59,587 nucleotides of DNA, taken from an uncultured Alistipes sp. (lineage in GTDB: Bacteria; Bacteroidota; Bacteroidia; Bacteroidales; Rikenellaceae). A model generated the notes under the pieces. The model was not told the DNA's origin, made no database searches, and saw only the letters and a list, made by a program, of their open reading frames with translations. Position numbers and translations under genes: made by a program. The stretch is from assembly GCF_902388705.1 (NCBI RefSeq), contig NZ_CABMQJ010000011.1, positions 1-59,587 on the forward strand. The letters are read 5' to 3'. Shown here piece by piece: positions 16,303 through 24,092 of this stretch. Every line of letters starts with the position of its first letter. Positions within the stretch are counted from its first letter, which is position 1.

Positions 16303-16643
16303 GTTCCGGGTTATTATAGGTTAAAATTGCATTTCAAAACAGTACAAAATTAAGCCATCCGCCTGGAAAAACAGTCCGCATATATGCAGAAAAAGTATGG
16401 TGGGCCCTGCAAACGGGCCGTATGGCGCATTTTTCCGGACTTTTTCCGGCAGGCGGGGCGTGCCGGGTAATTTCTCGCAAAATAATAAAATAATCCGACA
16501 ATGCGGAAAAGCATGCCGGAAATGTCGCCGGAAATCCGGTGGGGAATGTCGGGACCAATACCTGCCGCGACGCTGCATTCTGCGAATTCCCTGGGACAGC
16601 CGGAGCGCCGGCCCGGCGGTTTTCAGCCGCCGCGGCTGGCGGC
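16303..16643. other. Intergenic stretch between xerD and GH2 gene
   Basis: About 340 bases with no convincing gene. The only signal seen is the GH2 promoter-like motif at its left end. Short frames that cross it have no start context or codon bias like the neighbours. Confidence 0.6.
16345..16352 (-). promoter_or_regulatory. Bacteroidetes-type -7 element for GH2 gene
   Basis: On the minus strand the sequence reads TAATTTTG, matching TAnnTTTG, 42 bases upstream of the GH2 start codon. The local sequence is AT-rich, unlike the surroundings. The -33 element is not clear. Confidence 0.5.
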
Positions 16644-17540
16644 CTATATCGGCAGGTGCTCTTCGAGCGTGCGGCGCAGGTGGTCGCTGTCGAGATGGGT
16701 GTATATCTCGGTCGTCAGGATGCTTTCGTGTCCGAGCATCTCCTGCACCTGGCGGATGCTGGCGCCGCCCTCGAGCAGGTGCGTGGCGAACGAGTGGCGG
16801 AACGTATGGGGGCTTATGCGTTTGTCGATTCCGGCACGCTGTACGGCCCGTTTGAGAATCGTGAAGACCATTACGCGCGTAAGCTGTCCGCCCCGGTTGT
16901 TGAGGAATACGACCTCTTCGCCCGAGCGGGCGCTCCGCCGCTCTTCGAGGTAGCGCTGTATCTTGTCGCGTGCGGCGTTGCTGATCGGCACCAGCCGCTG
17001 CTTGTCGCCCTTGCCGATGACGCGGATGTAGCCTTCGCCGAAGAACAGGTCCGAGAGGCGCAGCGAGGTGAGCTCCGATACGCGCAGTCCGCACGAGTAG
17101 AGCACTTCGAGCATGGCGCTGTCGCGCAGCCCTTTGACCGTGCGCATCTCCACGGCGGCGATGATGCGGTCGATCTCCCCCGTGGTGAGGATGTCGGGCA
17201 GCTGGCGGCCGAATTTGGGGGTGTCGACGAATTCCGCGGGCGAGGTTTCGATCTGGTCGCTTACGAGCAGGAAGTTGAAGAAACTGCGTATGCCGCACAG
17301 GCAGCGTGCCTGCGAGGTCTTTTCGCGGCCGTGCTCATAGAGCCACGCCATGTAGCGTTCGATCATCGCCCCCTCGACCTTGCGGGGCGGAACGTCCCAC
17401 TGGCGCAGGATGAAATGGGCGAACTGGCGCAGGTCGCGCATGTACGATTCGACGGTATTTTCCGAAAGCCTTTTCTCCAGTTTGATGTAAGTGCGGTAAC
17501 GACGTCCTGTATCTTCCCACTTTTTCGTATTTTCTGCCAT
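16644..17540 (-). CDS. xerD: Site-specific tyrosine recombinase XerD
   Basis: The 298-residue product has the XerC/D layout: N-terminal SAM-like DNA-binding domain (KRLSENTVESYMRDLRQF), then the catalytic domain with Arg153 in CGLRVSEL, Lys177 in GKGDKQR, His245 and Arg248 in HTFRHSFATH, His271 in GHESILTTEIYTH, and the Tyr280 nucleophile. All catalytic residues are present. With a partner Xer protein it resolves chromosome dimers at dif near the terminus. It is divergent from prmA across a 68-base gap. An integrase of a mobile element is unlikely: the length and the HESILTTEIYTH ending are those of the housekeeping enzyme, and no att repeats are seen. Confidence 0.93.
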   Translation of the reverse strand: MAENTKKWEDTGRRYRTYIKLEKRLSENTVESYMRDLRQFAHFILRQWDVPPRKVEGAMIERYMAWLYEHGREKTSQARCLCGIRSFFNFLLVSDQIETSPAEFVDTPKFGRQLPDILTTGEIDRIIAAVEMRTVKGLRDSAMLEVLYSCGLRVSELTSLRLSDLFFGEGYIRVIGKGDKQRLVPISNAARDKIQRYLEERRSARSGEEVVFLNNRGGQLTRVMVFTILKRAVQRAGIDKRISPHTFRHSFATHLLEGGASIRQVQEMLGHESILTTEIYTHLDSDHLRRTLEEHLPI

Positions 17541-17569
17541 TCCTGCCCTGCTATATCCGAGATTATCGT

Positions 17570-17577
17570 TAACTTTG
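17570..17577 (+). promoter_or_regulatory. Bacteroidetes-type -7 element for prmA
   Basis: TAACTTTG matches TAnnTTTG and ends 31 bases before the prmA start codon, in an AT-rich divergent gap. Confidence 0.5.
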
Positions 17578-17608
17578 CGCAGGCGAAGATAAGAATATTT
17601 TACATAAT

Positions 17609-18436
17609 ATGAACTATATAGCGTTAAATATTGCCTTTTCGGACGATGAGCAGGCCGAAATACTGACTGCCGAGCTGGCCGACTATCCCTTCGAAAGCTT
17701 TGAAACGGACGCCGGTACGCTCAAGGCGTACATTCCGCAGGAGCGGCTGGCCGATTGCAAAACGGAGGTCGACGCCCTGCTGGCGCGCTATGGTGTGCAG
17801 GGGCGGTATATCGCCATCGAAACGCAGAACTGGAACGCGCTGTGGGAGCGTAATTTCCCGCCTGTCGACGTCGAGGGGCGCCTGTTGATTCGGGCGCCGT
17901 TCCATGCACCTGCGCCGCAGGGAACGCTGGAGGTGGTCGTCATGCCCAAGATGTCGTTCGGAACCGGGCACCACGCCACCACGTGGCTCGTTTCGCGCGC
18001 CGTGCTGGATTTGCATGTCGCCGGCCGCCGCGGACTCGACATGGGCAGCGGCACGGGCGTGCTGTCGATTGTCGCCGCCAAGTGCGGCGCCGCGCATATC
18101 GACGCCGTCGACATCGACGACTGGGCCTACGCCAATTGCCGCGAGAACATCCGCGCCAACGGCGTTGCGCACGTCGTTGCGCCGATATTGGGCGACGTGC
18201 GCCGCATCGCCGGGCAGCGTTACGGTTTTATCCTCGCCAATATCAACCGCAATATCCTCACGGCCGACATGCCGGCCTATGCCGCGGCGCTCGAACCCGG
18301 AGGCGATTTGGTGATGAGCGGATTCCTCGAACAGGACGTCCCGGCGATCGTCGCCTGCGCCGCCCGGCAGGGGATGGCCCTTGCCGCTACGGCGGAGAAA
18401 GAGGGCTGGATGATGGTACACGTGCGCAAAGGATAG
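17609..18436 (+). CDS. prmA: Ribosomal protein L11 methyltransferase
   Basis: The 275-residue product has an N-terminal substrate-recognition domain and a C-terminal SAM-dependent methyltransferase. Key motifs are FGTGHHATT, LDMGSGTGVLSIVAAKCGA (SAM-binding loop), DAVDIDDWA, and LANINRNIL, the NPPY-like motif of PrmA. The enzyme trimethylates lysines and the N-terminus of L11. The length is close to the usual 290. The stop codon is directly followed by the GTG start of recO, so the two are translated as a unit. Confidence 0.93.
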   Translation: MNYIALNIAFSDDEQAEILTAELADYPFESFETDAGTLKAYIPQERLADCKTEVDALLARYGVQGRYIAIETQNWNALWERNFPPVDVEGRLLIRAPFHAPAPQGTLEVVVMPKMSFGTGHHATTWLVSRAVLDLHVAGRRGLDMGSGTGVLSIVAAKCGAAHIDAVDIDDWAYANCRENIRANGVAHVVAPILGDVRRIAGQRYGFILANINRNILTADMPAYAAALEPGGDLVMSGFLEQDVPAIVACAARQGMALAATAEKEGWMMVHVRKG

Positions 18437-19165
18437 GTGAAGACATACAAAGGGCGCGGAGTCGTTCTCCACACGCTCAAATACGGCGACTCGTCGATGG
18501 TCGTCTACCTGCTGACCGATACCGGCGGCCGCCGCAGTTACATGGTGCAGGGTGTGCGCAGCCGCAACGGACGGGGTTCGAAACTGGCGCTTTTCCAGCC
18601 GATGTTTCCCGTCGAGTTCGAGGGGCTCGAATCTTCGCGGCAGCAGATGCACCGCTTTAAGGAGGTGCGGGGCGGATTCGTGCTGCAAAGCCTGCCGTTC
18701 GACGTGCGCAAGTCGACCATGGCGCTCTTCATGGCAGAGGTTTTGTACCGCCTCGTGCGGGAGTACGACGAACCCAACCAGGCGCTTTTCGACTTCGTCT
18801 GGAACTGCGTCGGGGCGCTGGATTCGATGGACGAGGGGGTGGCGAATTTCCACCTCTGGTTCCTGGCCAACTTGAGCCGTTTCCTGGGCTTCTGTCCCGG
18901 CAACGACTACACGGCCGGCGACTGGTTCGACATCCGCGAGGGGCTTTATACGAAAACGCGGCCTCCGCACGTTAGCTTTATGACGCAGGAATGCGCACGC
19001 GTTCTGCGGGATATGATGCGGTGCGACGTGCGCTGCCTCTCGGAAATCGGGCTCAACCGGGGCCAGCGCGTCGAGTTCCTCAATGCCGTGCTGGTCTACT
19101 TCGGCTACCACCTCGACGCCATCAGCGCGGTGCAGTCGGTGCGGATTCTGCGGGAAGTGTTCTGA
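18437..19165 (+). CDS. recO: DNA repair protein RecO
   Basis: The 242-residue product opens with KTYKGRGVVLHTLKYGDSSMVVYLLTD, the N-terminal OB fold typical of RecO, followed by a helical part with LFMAEVLYRLVREYDEPN. RecO works with RecR to load RecA onto gapped DNA coated with SSB. The zinc-binding Cys residues of some RecO proteins are not obvious; Bacteroidetes forms often lack them. The start is GTG at 18437, immediately after the prmA stop; no better ATG is in frame near it. Confidence 0.9.
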   Translation: MKTYKGRGVVLHTLKYGDSSMVVYLLTDTGGRRSYMVQGVRSRNGRGSKLALFQPMFPVEFEGLESSRQQMHRFKEVRGGFVLQSLPFDVRKSTMALFMAEVLYRLVREYDEPNQALFDFVWNCVGALDSMDEGVANFHLWFLANLSRFLGFCPGNDYTAGDWFDIREGLYTKTRPPHVSFMTQECARVLRDMMRCDVRCLSEIGLNRGQRVEFLNAVLVYFGYHLDAISAVQSVRILREVF

Positions 19166-19185
19166 AACGAGTACAAAGTAAAGAT

Positions 19186-19191
19186 AGGAGG
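19186..19191 (+). promoter_or_regulatory. Shine-Dalgarno sequence AGGAGG
   Basis: A full AGGAGG lies eight bases before the ATG at 19200. Such a strong site is unusual in this window, where gene fronts are mostly AT-rich without one; it fixes the start of the following gene. Confidence 0.6.
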
Positions 19192-19199
19192 AGATAGTT

Positions 19200-19604
19200 A
19201 TGAAAAGGATGTTTGTTATGGCGGTCGCCCTGTTGGCGACGCTCGCACTTTCGGCCCAGGAGCACCGTAAGCTCGGTTTGATGCGCTCCGATTCGACCCG
19301 GAAGTACGAACTGCCCGATTCGCTCCGCGCCAAATTCGAGCTGCCCGATTCGCTGGCGCACATGTCGCCGTGGAAGCCCGACTACCGTGTCGAGGGGCCG
19401 ATGAAGGTAAAACCCTCCGTTTCGATGACCTCCGTGGTGGTGATTCAGAAAGAGAACCTTCCGGCGCGCATCACCGTGATCGACAACAACACGCTGCGCC
19501 TGGGTCGCCATTTCATCATTTCGAACGGCCAGGCCTGGAACAACGGCTCTTTCCCCGATGCGTTTCTCGACGCCCGGACGATTTCGATGCCGCTGCCGCG
19601 GTAG
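19200..19604 (+). CDS. Small secreted protein of unknown function
   Basis: The 134-residue product has a clear signal peptide (MKRMFVMAVALLATLALSAQ) and no lipobox Cys, so it is probably periplasmic. A short near-repeat follows (KYELPDSLRAKFELPDSLA), then a beta-rich part with PSVSMTSVVVIQKENLPARI. No known domain is recognised. It starts 34 bases after recO with a strong ribosome binding site and may share its transcript. The end of the gene converges on the histidine kinase gene across about 150 bases. Confidence 0.65.
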   Translation: MKRMFVMAVALLATLALSAQEHRKLGLMRSDSTRKYELPDSLRAKFELPDSLAHMSPWKPDYRVEGPMKVKPSVSMTSVVVIQKENLPARITVIDNNTLRLGRHFIISNGQAWNNGSFPDAFLDARTISMPLPR

Positions 19605-19756
19605 CATGCCTCATTCCGTAAACGGGACGCGTCCCGTTTGCATGCAGCAACCCCTGCGGCATGCTGCAGTCGGGAGCCTTTCCGTGTCGCGGTTTCGCCG
19701 CGTCCGGGTTTTCCGGCCCGCCCTGCATTCCGCAAGTTCCGTGCACGAGTGCGCCC

Positions 19757-21061
19757 CTATCCGAACACGAGCGTGAACGTCACGCGGCTGTCGGTATTGG
19801 CCGTCAGGCGCAGCGAACCGTTGTGCAGCTGCATGATGCGGCGCGAAACGCTCAATCCGATGCCCGATCCGTCGGGTTTTGTCGTGAAGAACGGCGTGAA
19901 GATATTTTCGGTTACTTCGGCGGGGATGGCCCCGCCGTTGTTGCTTATTTCCACGACCACATTCTCCTGCGGGTCTATGTACGAGCGGACTTCGATGCAG
20001 GCCTCCCGCCGGGTGCCGACTGCCTCGCGTGCATTCTTGAGCAGGTTGACCAGCACCTGTCCCACCAGCGTCCGGTCGGCGTAAATCATCGTGTCCGCCG
20101 GTTCGACCTCCACCCTTACGCCGATGTTTTCCGTGGCGATCAGCGCCGAGGCCTGCCCGAGCAGTTCCCGTATTTCGAAGGGCTCTTTCTGCGGTGCCGG
20201 AATTTTCGTGAAACGGCGGAAATTCTCGACGAAAGCCATCAGCCGGCGGCTCGTGGCCGAAATCGTGTCGAGTCCGTGCGCCACGTCGGCGTTCATCGTC
20301 CGGTCGATGTGCAGCAGCGTGTCGCTCAACGAGGTGATCGGCGCCAGCGAGTTCATGATTTCGTGCGTCAGGATGCGCGTCAGCTTGCTCCACGACTCGA
20401 TTTGCATCTCGCTCAATTCGCTGTTGATGTCGCTCACGACCACCACGCGCAACTGACGATCTTCGAGCCTGATTGCCGAGCAGCCCAGCGAGAGGTGCAT
20501 CTCCCCCGTTTCGTTCACGCACGATACGGGGTGCTTTTCCCCGGGCCGGATTGTCGTCAGCACCCGGTAAGCCTCGGGAGCCACCGGTTCCAGCTGCTGG
20601 ATGTGGGTCATGCGCGGCAGCCCGAAGATGCGCAGCGCCTCGCCGTTGGCCTGGTAAACGCTTCCGGCGTCGTTGATGGTAATCAGCCCCGTCCGTGCGC
20701 ACTCCATGATGAGCTGGTAATAGCGCTCTTTCTCCTCGGCCCGCATCTTGGCGCGCACCATGATCTCCTTGATGCGGTTCAGTGCGGCGTTGAGCATGCC
20801 GTTGTCGACTTTGCGGGGATCTTCGTGGAAACGGAACGTGAAGTCGTCGTTGTCGATGGCGTTGAACATGAACGTCACGCGGCGTATCGAGTCGCTGTAA
20901 AGGCGTACGAGGCGGAATCCCGCGAATCCGATTACCGGAACGAGCAGGATAGCCACCGGATACCATTTTCCCGTCACCACCCAGCCCAGCGCCGCCGAAG
21001 CCGCGGCGAGCAGCGCCGTGTATCCCGCCACGGGGCCGTAGGTTATTCCCTCGCGTTTCAT
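19757..21061 (-). CDS. Sensor histidine kinase, NtrB-like
   Basis: The 434-residue product starts at ATG 21061, overlapping the regulator stop as ATGA. Two N-terminal membrane helices (about residues 9-29 and 34-54) with almost no periplasmic loop suggest sensing in or near the membrane. A linker helix and a PAS-like segment (about 115-210) follow. The H-box LTHEIMNSLAPI has the phosphorylated His233; the N-box VLVNLLKNAREA and the ATP-lid SGIGLSVSRRI complete a functional kinase. HEIMN-type boxes are typical of kinases paired with sigma-54 activators. It is the second gene of a minus-strand operon with the NtrC-type regulator. Confidence 0.92.
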   Translation of the reverse strand: MKREGITYGPVAGYTALLAAASAALGWVVTGKWYPVAILLVPVIGFAGFRLVRLYSDSIRRVTFMFNAIDNDDFTFRFHEDPRKVDNGMLNAALNRIKEIMVRAKMRAEEKERYYQLIMECARTGLITINDAGSVYQANGEALRIFGLPRMTHIQQLEPVAPEAYRVLTTIRPGEKHPVSCVNETGEMHLSLGCSAIRLEDRQLRVVVVSDINSELSEMQIESWSKLTRILTHEIMNSLAPITSLSDTLLHIDRTMNADVAHGLDTISATSRRLMAFVENFRRFTKIPAPQKEPFEIRELLGQASALIATENIGVRVEVEPADTMIYADRTLVGQVLVNLLKNAREAVGTRREACIEVRSYIDPQENVVVEISNNGGAIPAEVTENIFTPFFTTKPDGSGIGLSVSRRIMQLHNGSLRLTANTDSRVTFTLVFG

Positions 21062-22413
21062 AATCCGTAGCGTTTGATTTTGTTGTAGAGCGTCTGCCGC
21101 GTGATGCCCAGCTGTCGGGCCACCTCCGTGAGGTTCCCGCCGTAACGGAGCATGGCCTGTCCGATCATGCCGCGCTCCATCTCCTCGAGCGTCGTGAATG
21201 CCGCAGCCGCAGCCTGTGCCTGCGCCGGTCGCAGCAGCAGCGTCGAGGGGGTAATCCGCCCGCCGTCGCACATGATGACCGCCTTTTCGACGGTATGCTG
21301 CAGTTCGCGGATGTTGCCCGCCCACGGATATTCGGCCATTTCACGCACCGCGGCCTCGTCGAAACCGCCGAGCGGCTTGTTGTATTTGGCTGCGTAGCGC
21401 CGCAGGAACATTTCGGCCAGCGGCAGGATATCTTCCCGGCGCTGGCGCAGGGGCGGCAAATCGATATGGATTGTGTTGATGCGGTAGAGGAGGTCTTCGC
21501 GGAACTCCCCGCCGGCGACCATGCCGAACAGGTTGCGGTTCGTAGCGCAGACGAGGCGGATGTCGATGGCGACGGGCGTATTGCTGCCCACGCGTACGAT
21601 TTTGCTGCTCTGGATTGCCGTCAGCAGTTTCGACTGCAGGTGCGGCGGCAGGTTGCCGATTTCGTCGAGGAAGAGCGTGCCGCGGTCGGCGACCTCGAAT
21701 TTCCCGGCCCGGTCGGCCCGGGCGTCGGTAAAGGCGCCTTTGACGTGGCCGAAGAGCTCGCTTTCGAACAGCGTTTCGGGCACCGCCCCCATGTCCACCG
21801 CGACCATCAGCTCCCCGCTCCGGGCCGAGCGGTTGTGTATCTCGCGTGCCAGCATCTCCTTGCCCGTGCCGTTTTCGCCCGTGATGAGGATGTTGGCGTC
21901 GGTCGCCGCGACTTTCTCCACGATTTCGCGAATGCGCGCCATGGCCGGGCTGGCTCCCCAGAACATCGGCTGCTCGGCGGTCAGTTCGCGTTTTATCTCC
22001 TTGAGCTGTTTCACCTCGCGTTCCGAGCGCGCGAGGTTGTAGGCGTTGCGCAGCGAGGCCACCAGGCGGTCGTTGTCCCACGGTTTGACGACGAAATCCA
22101 CCGCGCCGTCGCGCATGGCCCTTACCGCGAGGTCGATGTCGGCATAGGCCGTGAAGAGCACCACCTTGACGTCCGGCCGCCGGGCGTGAATCTCCCCCAG
22201 CCAGTAGATGCCTTCGTTGCCGGTGTTGATGCCGGCCGTGAAGTTCATGTCCAGCAGCACCACGTCGATTTGTTCCTCGCGCAGGGTCGTCGCCAGCCGG
22301 TTGGGTGTGGGCAGGGTCAGCACCCGGGCGAAATATTTTTCGAGCAGCAGGCGCAGCGCCGCCAGGATGCTGCGGTTGTCGTCCACAATCAGGAGTGTTC
22401 CCTCTTTTGCCAT
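21058..22413 (-). CDS. NtrC-family sigma-54-dependent response regulator
   Basis: The 451-residue product has a receiver domain with phospho-acceptor Asp55 (VVLLDMNF) and Lys110 in VVKPWD. A central AAA+ domain follows, with Walker A GENGTGKE (179-186), the sigma-54 contact loop GAFTDA (226-231, GAFTGA in most relatives) and Walker B TLFLDE (245-251). A C-terminal Fis-type helix-turn-helix (NLTEVARQLGITRQTLYNKI) ends the protein. It should activate promoters of the -24/-12 type by ATP hydrolysis. The facing exporter operon has such a promoter 155 bases from its start codon, so that operon is the obvious target. Confidence 0.94.
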   Translation of the reverse strand: MAKEGTLLIVDDNRSILAALRLLLEKYFARVLTLPTPNRLATTLREEQIDVVLLDMNFTAGINTGNEGIYWLGEIHARRPDVKVVLFTAYADIDLAVRAMRDGAVDFVVKPWDNDRLVASLRNAYNLARSEREVKQLKEIKRELTAEQPMFWGASPAMARIREIVEKVAATDANILITGENGTGKEMLAREIHNRSARSGELMVAVDMGAVPETLFESELFGHVKGAFTDARADRAGKFEVADRGTLFLDEIGNLPPHLQSKLLTAIQSSKIVRVGSNTPVAIDIRLVCATNRNLFGMVAGGEFREDLLYRINTIHIDLPPLRQRREDILPLAEMFLRRYAAKYNKPLGGFDEAAVREMAEYPWAGNIRELQHTVEKAVIMCDGGRITPSTLLLRPAQAQAAAAAFTTLEEMERGMIGQAMLRYGGNLTEVARQLGITRQTLYNKIKRYGL

Positions 22414-22474
22414 GGTGTTTTCAGGTTGGTTTCCGGGCTAAAATTAGCGTTAAAATCGTGAAATCGGCCCGTTG

Positions 22475-22512
22475 TGTCCATAAAATTTACGCGACTGTCA
22501 AAATTTTTTACA
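22475..22512 (+). promoter_or_regulatory. Two TGT-N11-AC half-site pairs, candidate enhancer for NtrC-type regulator
   Basis: TGTCCATAAAATTTACG (22475-22491) and TGTCAAAATTTTTTACA (22496-22512) share TGT at one end and AC near the other. The second is a near-perfect palindrome (seven of eight pairs). Their starts are 21 bases apart, two turns of the helix. They lie about 80-120 bases upstream of the predicted transcription start, where sigma-54 activators usually bind. The binding is inferred. Confidence 0.4.
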
Positions 22513-22567
22513 CTCCGCCCTTTTGTTGTGGCTGTTATTGTATTGATAAACAGTGTTTAATGTCGTT

Positions 22568-22583
22568 TGGCACGGCGTTGGTT
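22568..22583 (+). promoter_or_regulatory. Sigma-54-type (-24/-12) promoter of the exporter operon
   Basis: TGGCACGGCGTTGGTT fits the sigma-54 consensus TGGCACG-N4-TTGC well at -24 (TGGCACG complete) and with G but not C at -12. The spacing from GG to the -12 G is the required 12 bases. Transcription would begin near 22593, leaving a leader of about 28 bases before the ATG at 22621. The regulator next door is of the sigma-54 class. Confidence 0.55.
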
Positions 22584-22620
22584 TCGAAACAGCCGAACGA
22601 ACAATACCCGAAAAACAAGG

Positions 22621-24075
22621 ATGAAACGACTGTTATTACTCCTTATTCTGTCAATTTTCTGGACACTCGCTGCGGCGCGGGAACCGGTGCCGCCCGTTTT
22701 GGCGCAGCAACCGGCGGCAGGCGCCGCCGGGGCTGACACCCTCGCCGCCGCAGTTGCCGCAACATCGGCCGACACGCCCGCTGCCGGAACTCCCGCCGCG
22801 TCATCTCCCGCCGTCCGTATGACGCTCAACGACTGCATGGCCTACGCCGTCGAGCACAGTCCCGCCGTGCGGCAGCAGGACTACACCAACCGCAACTACC
22901 GCCAGGAATATATCGAGTCGGTGGCGGCGCTGGTCCCCTCCGTGGGCGGATCAATCGGCGCGTCGACCAGCTTCGGCCGCTCGGTCGACCCCGAAACCAA
23001 TACCTACACCGACGTTTCGAACCTCTCCAACAGCTACGGCGTTTCGGGCCAGATGCCCGTGTTCGCCGGACTTGCGGGCATCAACACCGTCCGTGCCGCG
23101 AAAGTGATGCGCCTGATGGGCGTCGAAGAGTTGCAGCAGGCCCGTGACGAGGTTGCCCTCAAGACGATGCAGGCCTATTTCGACGTGGTGTATTATACCG
23201 GGAGCGTCCGCCTTGCGCGCGAACAGCTGGAAACCAGCACGGCCAACCTCGCCAAGAGCCGCAAACTGCTCGAACTGGGACTGAAGAGCGCCGCCGACGT
23301 GGCCGAGCAGGAGTCGCAGTGCGCTTCGGACGATTACCTGCTGACACAGCAGGAGAACAACCTCGAACTGGCGAAAATCACCCTCTCCGAGGCGATGAAC
23401 TACCCGGCCGGCCGGCCGCTGGCGGTCGAAACGGAGGTTGCCGTCGAAACGCCTGCGGGCGCGGCGCCTTTCGCCGATGTGCTCTCCTATGCCCTCGACA
23501 ACAACCCCAAGGCCCGGAGCGCCGATTACAGCGTGCGCCGGTCGCGCCTGCAGTACGCCGTCGCCAGGGGCAACCTTTTCCCGTCGGTCTATGTAGGCGG
23601 CGGTTATTCGACCAACTTCTTCATGAGCCTCGACGACCGTTCGATGTACGCCCCGTTCAAGAGCCAGTTCCGCGACAACCGCGGATATTACTTCTCGGCC
23701 CAGCTCAATATCCCCATCTTCGGGGGACTTTCGCGGCGCACGCGTGTGAACCGCGCCCGCAACGACTGGCGGATTGCCGAGCAGCGCCGCGAGCAGACCC
23801 ACCGCGCCCTGCAGAGCGAGATTGCGCAGAACTACCAGCAGATGGTCGGTTTCGGCAAGGAGTTCGTGCAGGCCACGAAGAAGAGCGCGGCCGCCGAGCT
23901 GGCCTACGATGCCGTCGCCGGCAAGTACGAGCGGGGCATGGTTTCGGCCCTCGACCTGCAAACCGCGGCCAACAACCTGCTGCAGGCCCGCTCCGAGCGG
24001 CTGCGCGCCCGGCTGCAGTACATCATCAAAACGCGCCTGGTGGAGTACTACGGCGGCGCGCCCCTGATTCGTTAA
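22621..24075 (+). CDS. TolC-family outer-membrane efflux channel
   Basis: The 484-residue product has a signal peptide (MKRLLLLLILSIFWTLAAA), then an unusual Ala/Pro/Thr-rich spacer of about 45 residues, then a two-repeat OEP fold. Repeat one includes MTLNDCMAYAVEHSPAVRQQ and repeat two SYALDNNPKARSADYSV, each leading into long helices (VALKTMQAYFDVVYY; SEIAQNYQQMVGF). Such proteins form the outer-membrane tunnel for an inner-membrane pump. A start further upstream (22567) would lie inside the promoter, so 22621 is chosen. First gene of the exporter operon. Confidence 0.92.
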   Translation: MKRLLLLLILSIFWTLAAAREPVPPVLAQQPAAGAAGADTLAAAVAATSADTPAAGTPAASSPAVRMTLNDCMAYAVEHSPAVRQQDYTNRNYRQEYIESVAALVPSVGGSIGASTSFGRSVDPETNTYTDVSNLSNSYGVSGQMPVFAGLAGINTVRAAKVMRLMGVEELQQARDEVALKTMQAYFDVVYYTGSVRLAREQLETSTANLAKSRKLLELGLKSAADVAEQESQCASDDYLLTQQENNLELAKITLSEAMNYPAGRPLAVETEVAVETPAGAAPFADVLSYALDNNPKARSADYSVRRSRLQYAVARGNLFPSVYVGGGYSTNFFMSLDDRSMYAPFKSQFRDNRGYYFSAQLNIPIFGGLSRRTRVNRARNDWRIAEQRREQTHRALQSEIAQNYQQMVGFGKEFVQATKKSAAAELAYDAVAGKYERGMVSALDLQTAANNLLQARSERLRARLQYIIKTRLVEYYGGAPLIR

Positions 24076-24092
24076 CGAAAAACCCGAAATAA

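Noticed and set aside
16644..17540. Tyrosine recombinase as the integrase of a mobile element
   Set aside because: Length and motifs fit housekeeping XerD, and no attachment repeats, cargo genes or change of base composition surround it.
22567..22620. Earlier in-frame start for the TolC-type protein
   Set aside because: It would lie inside the promoter, and the signal peptide begins properly at 22621.
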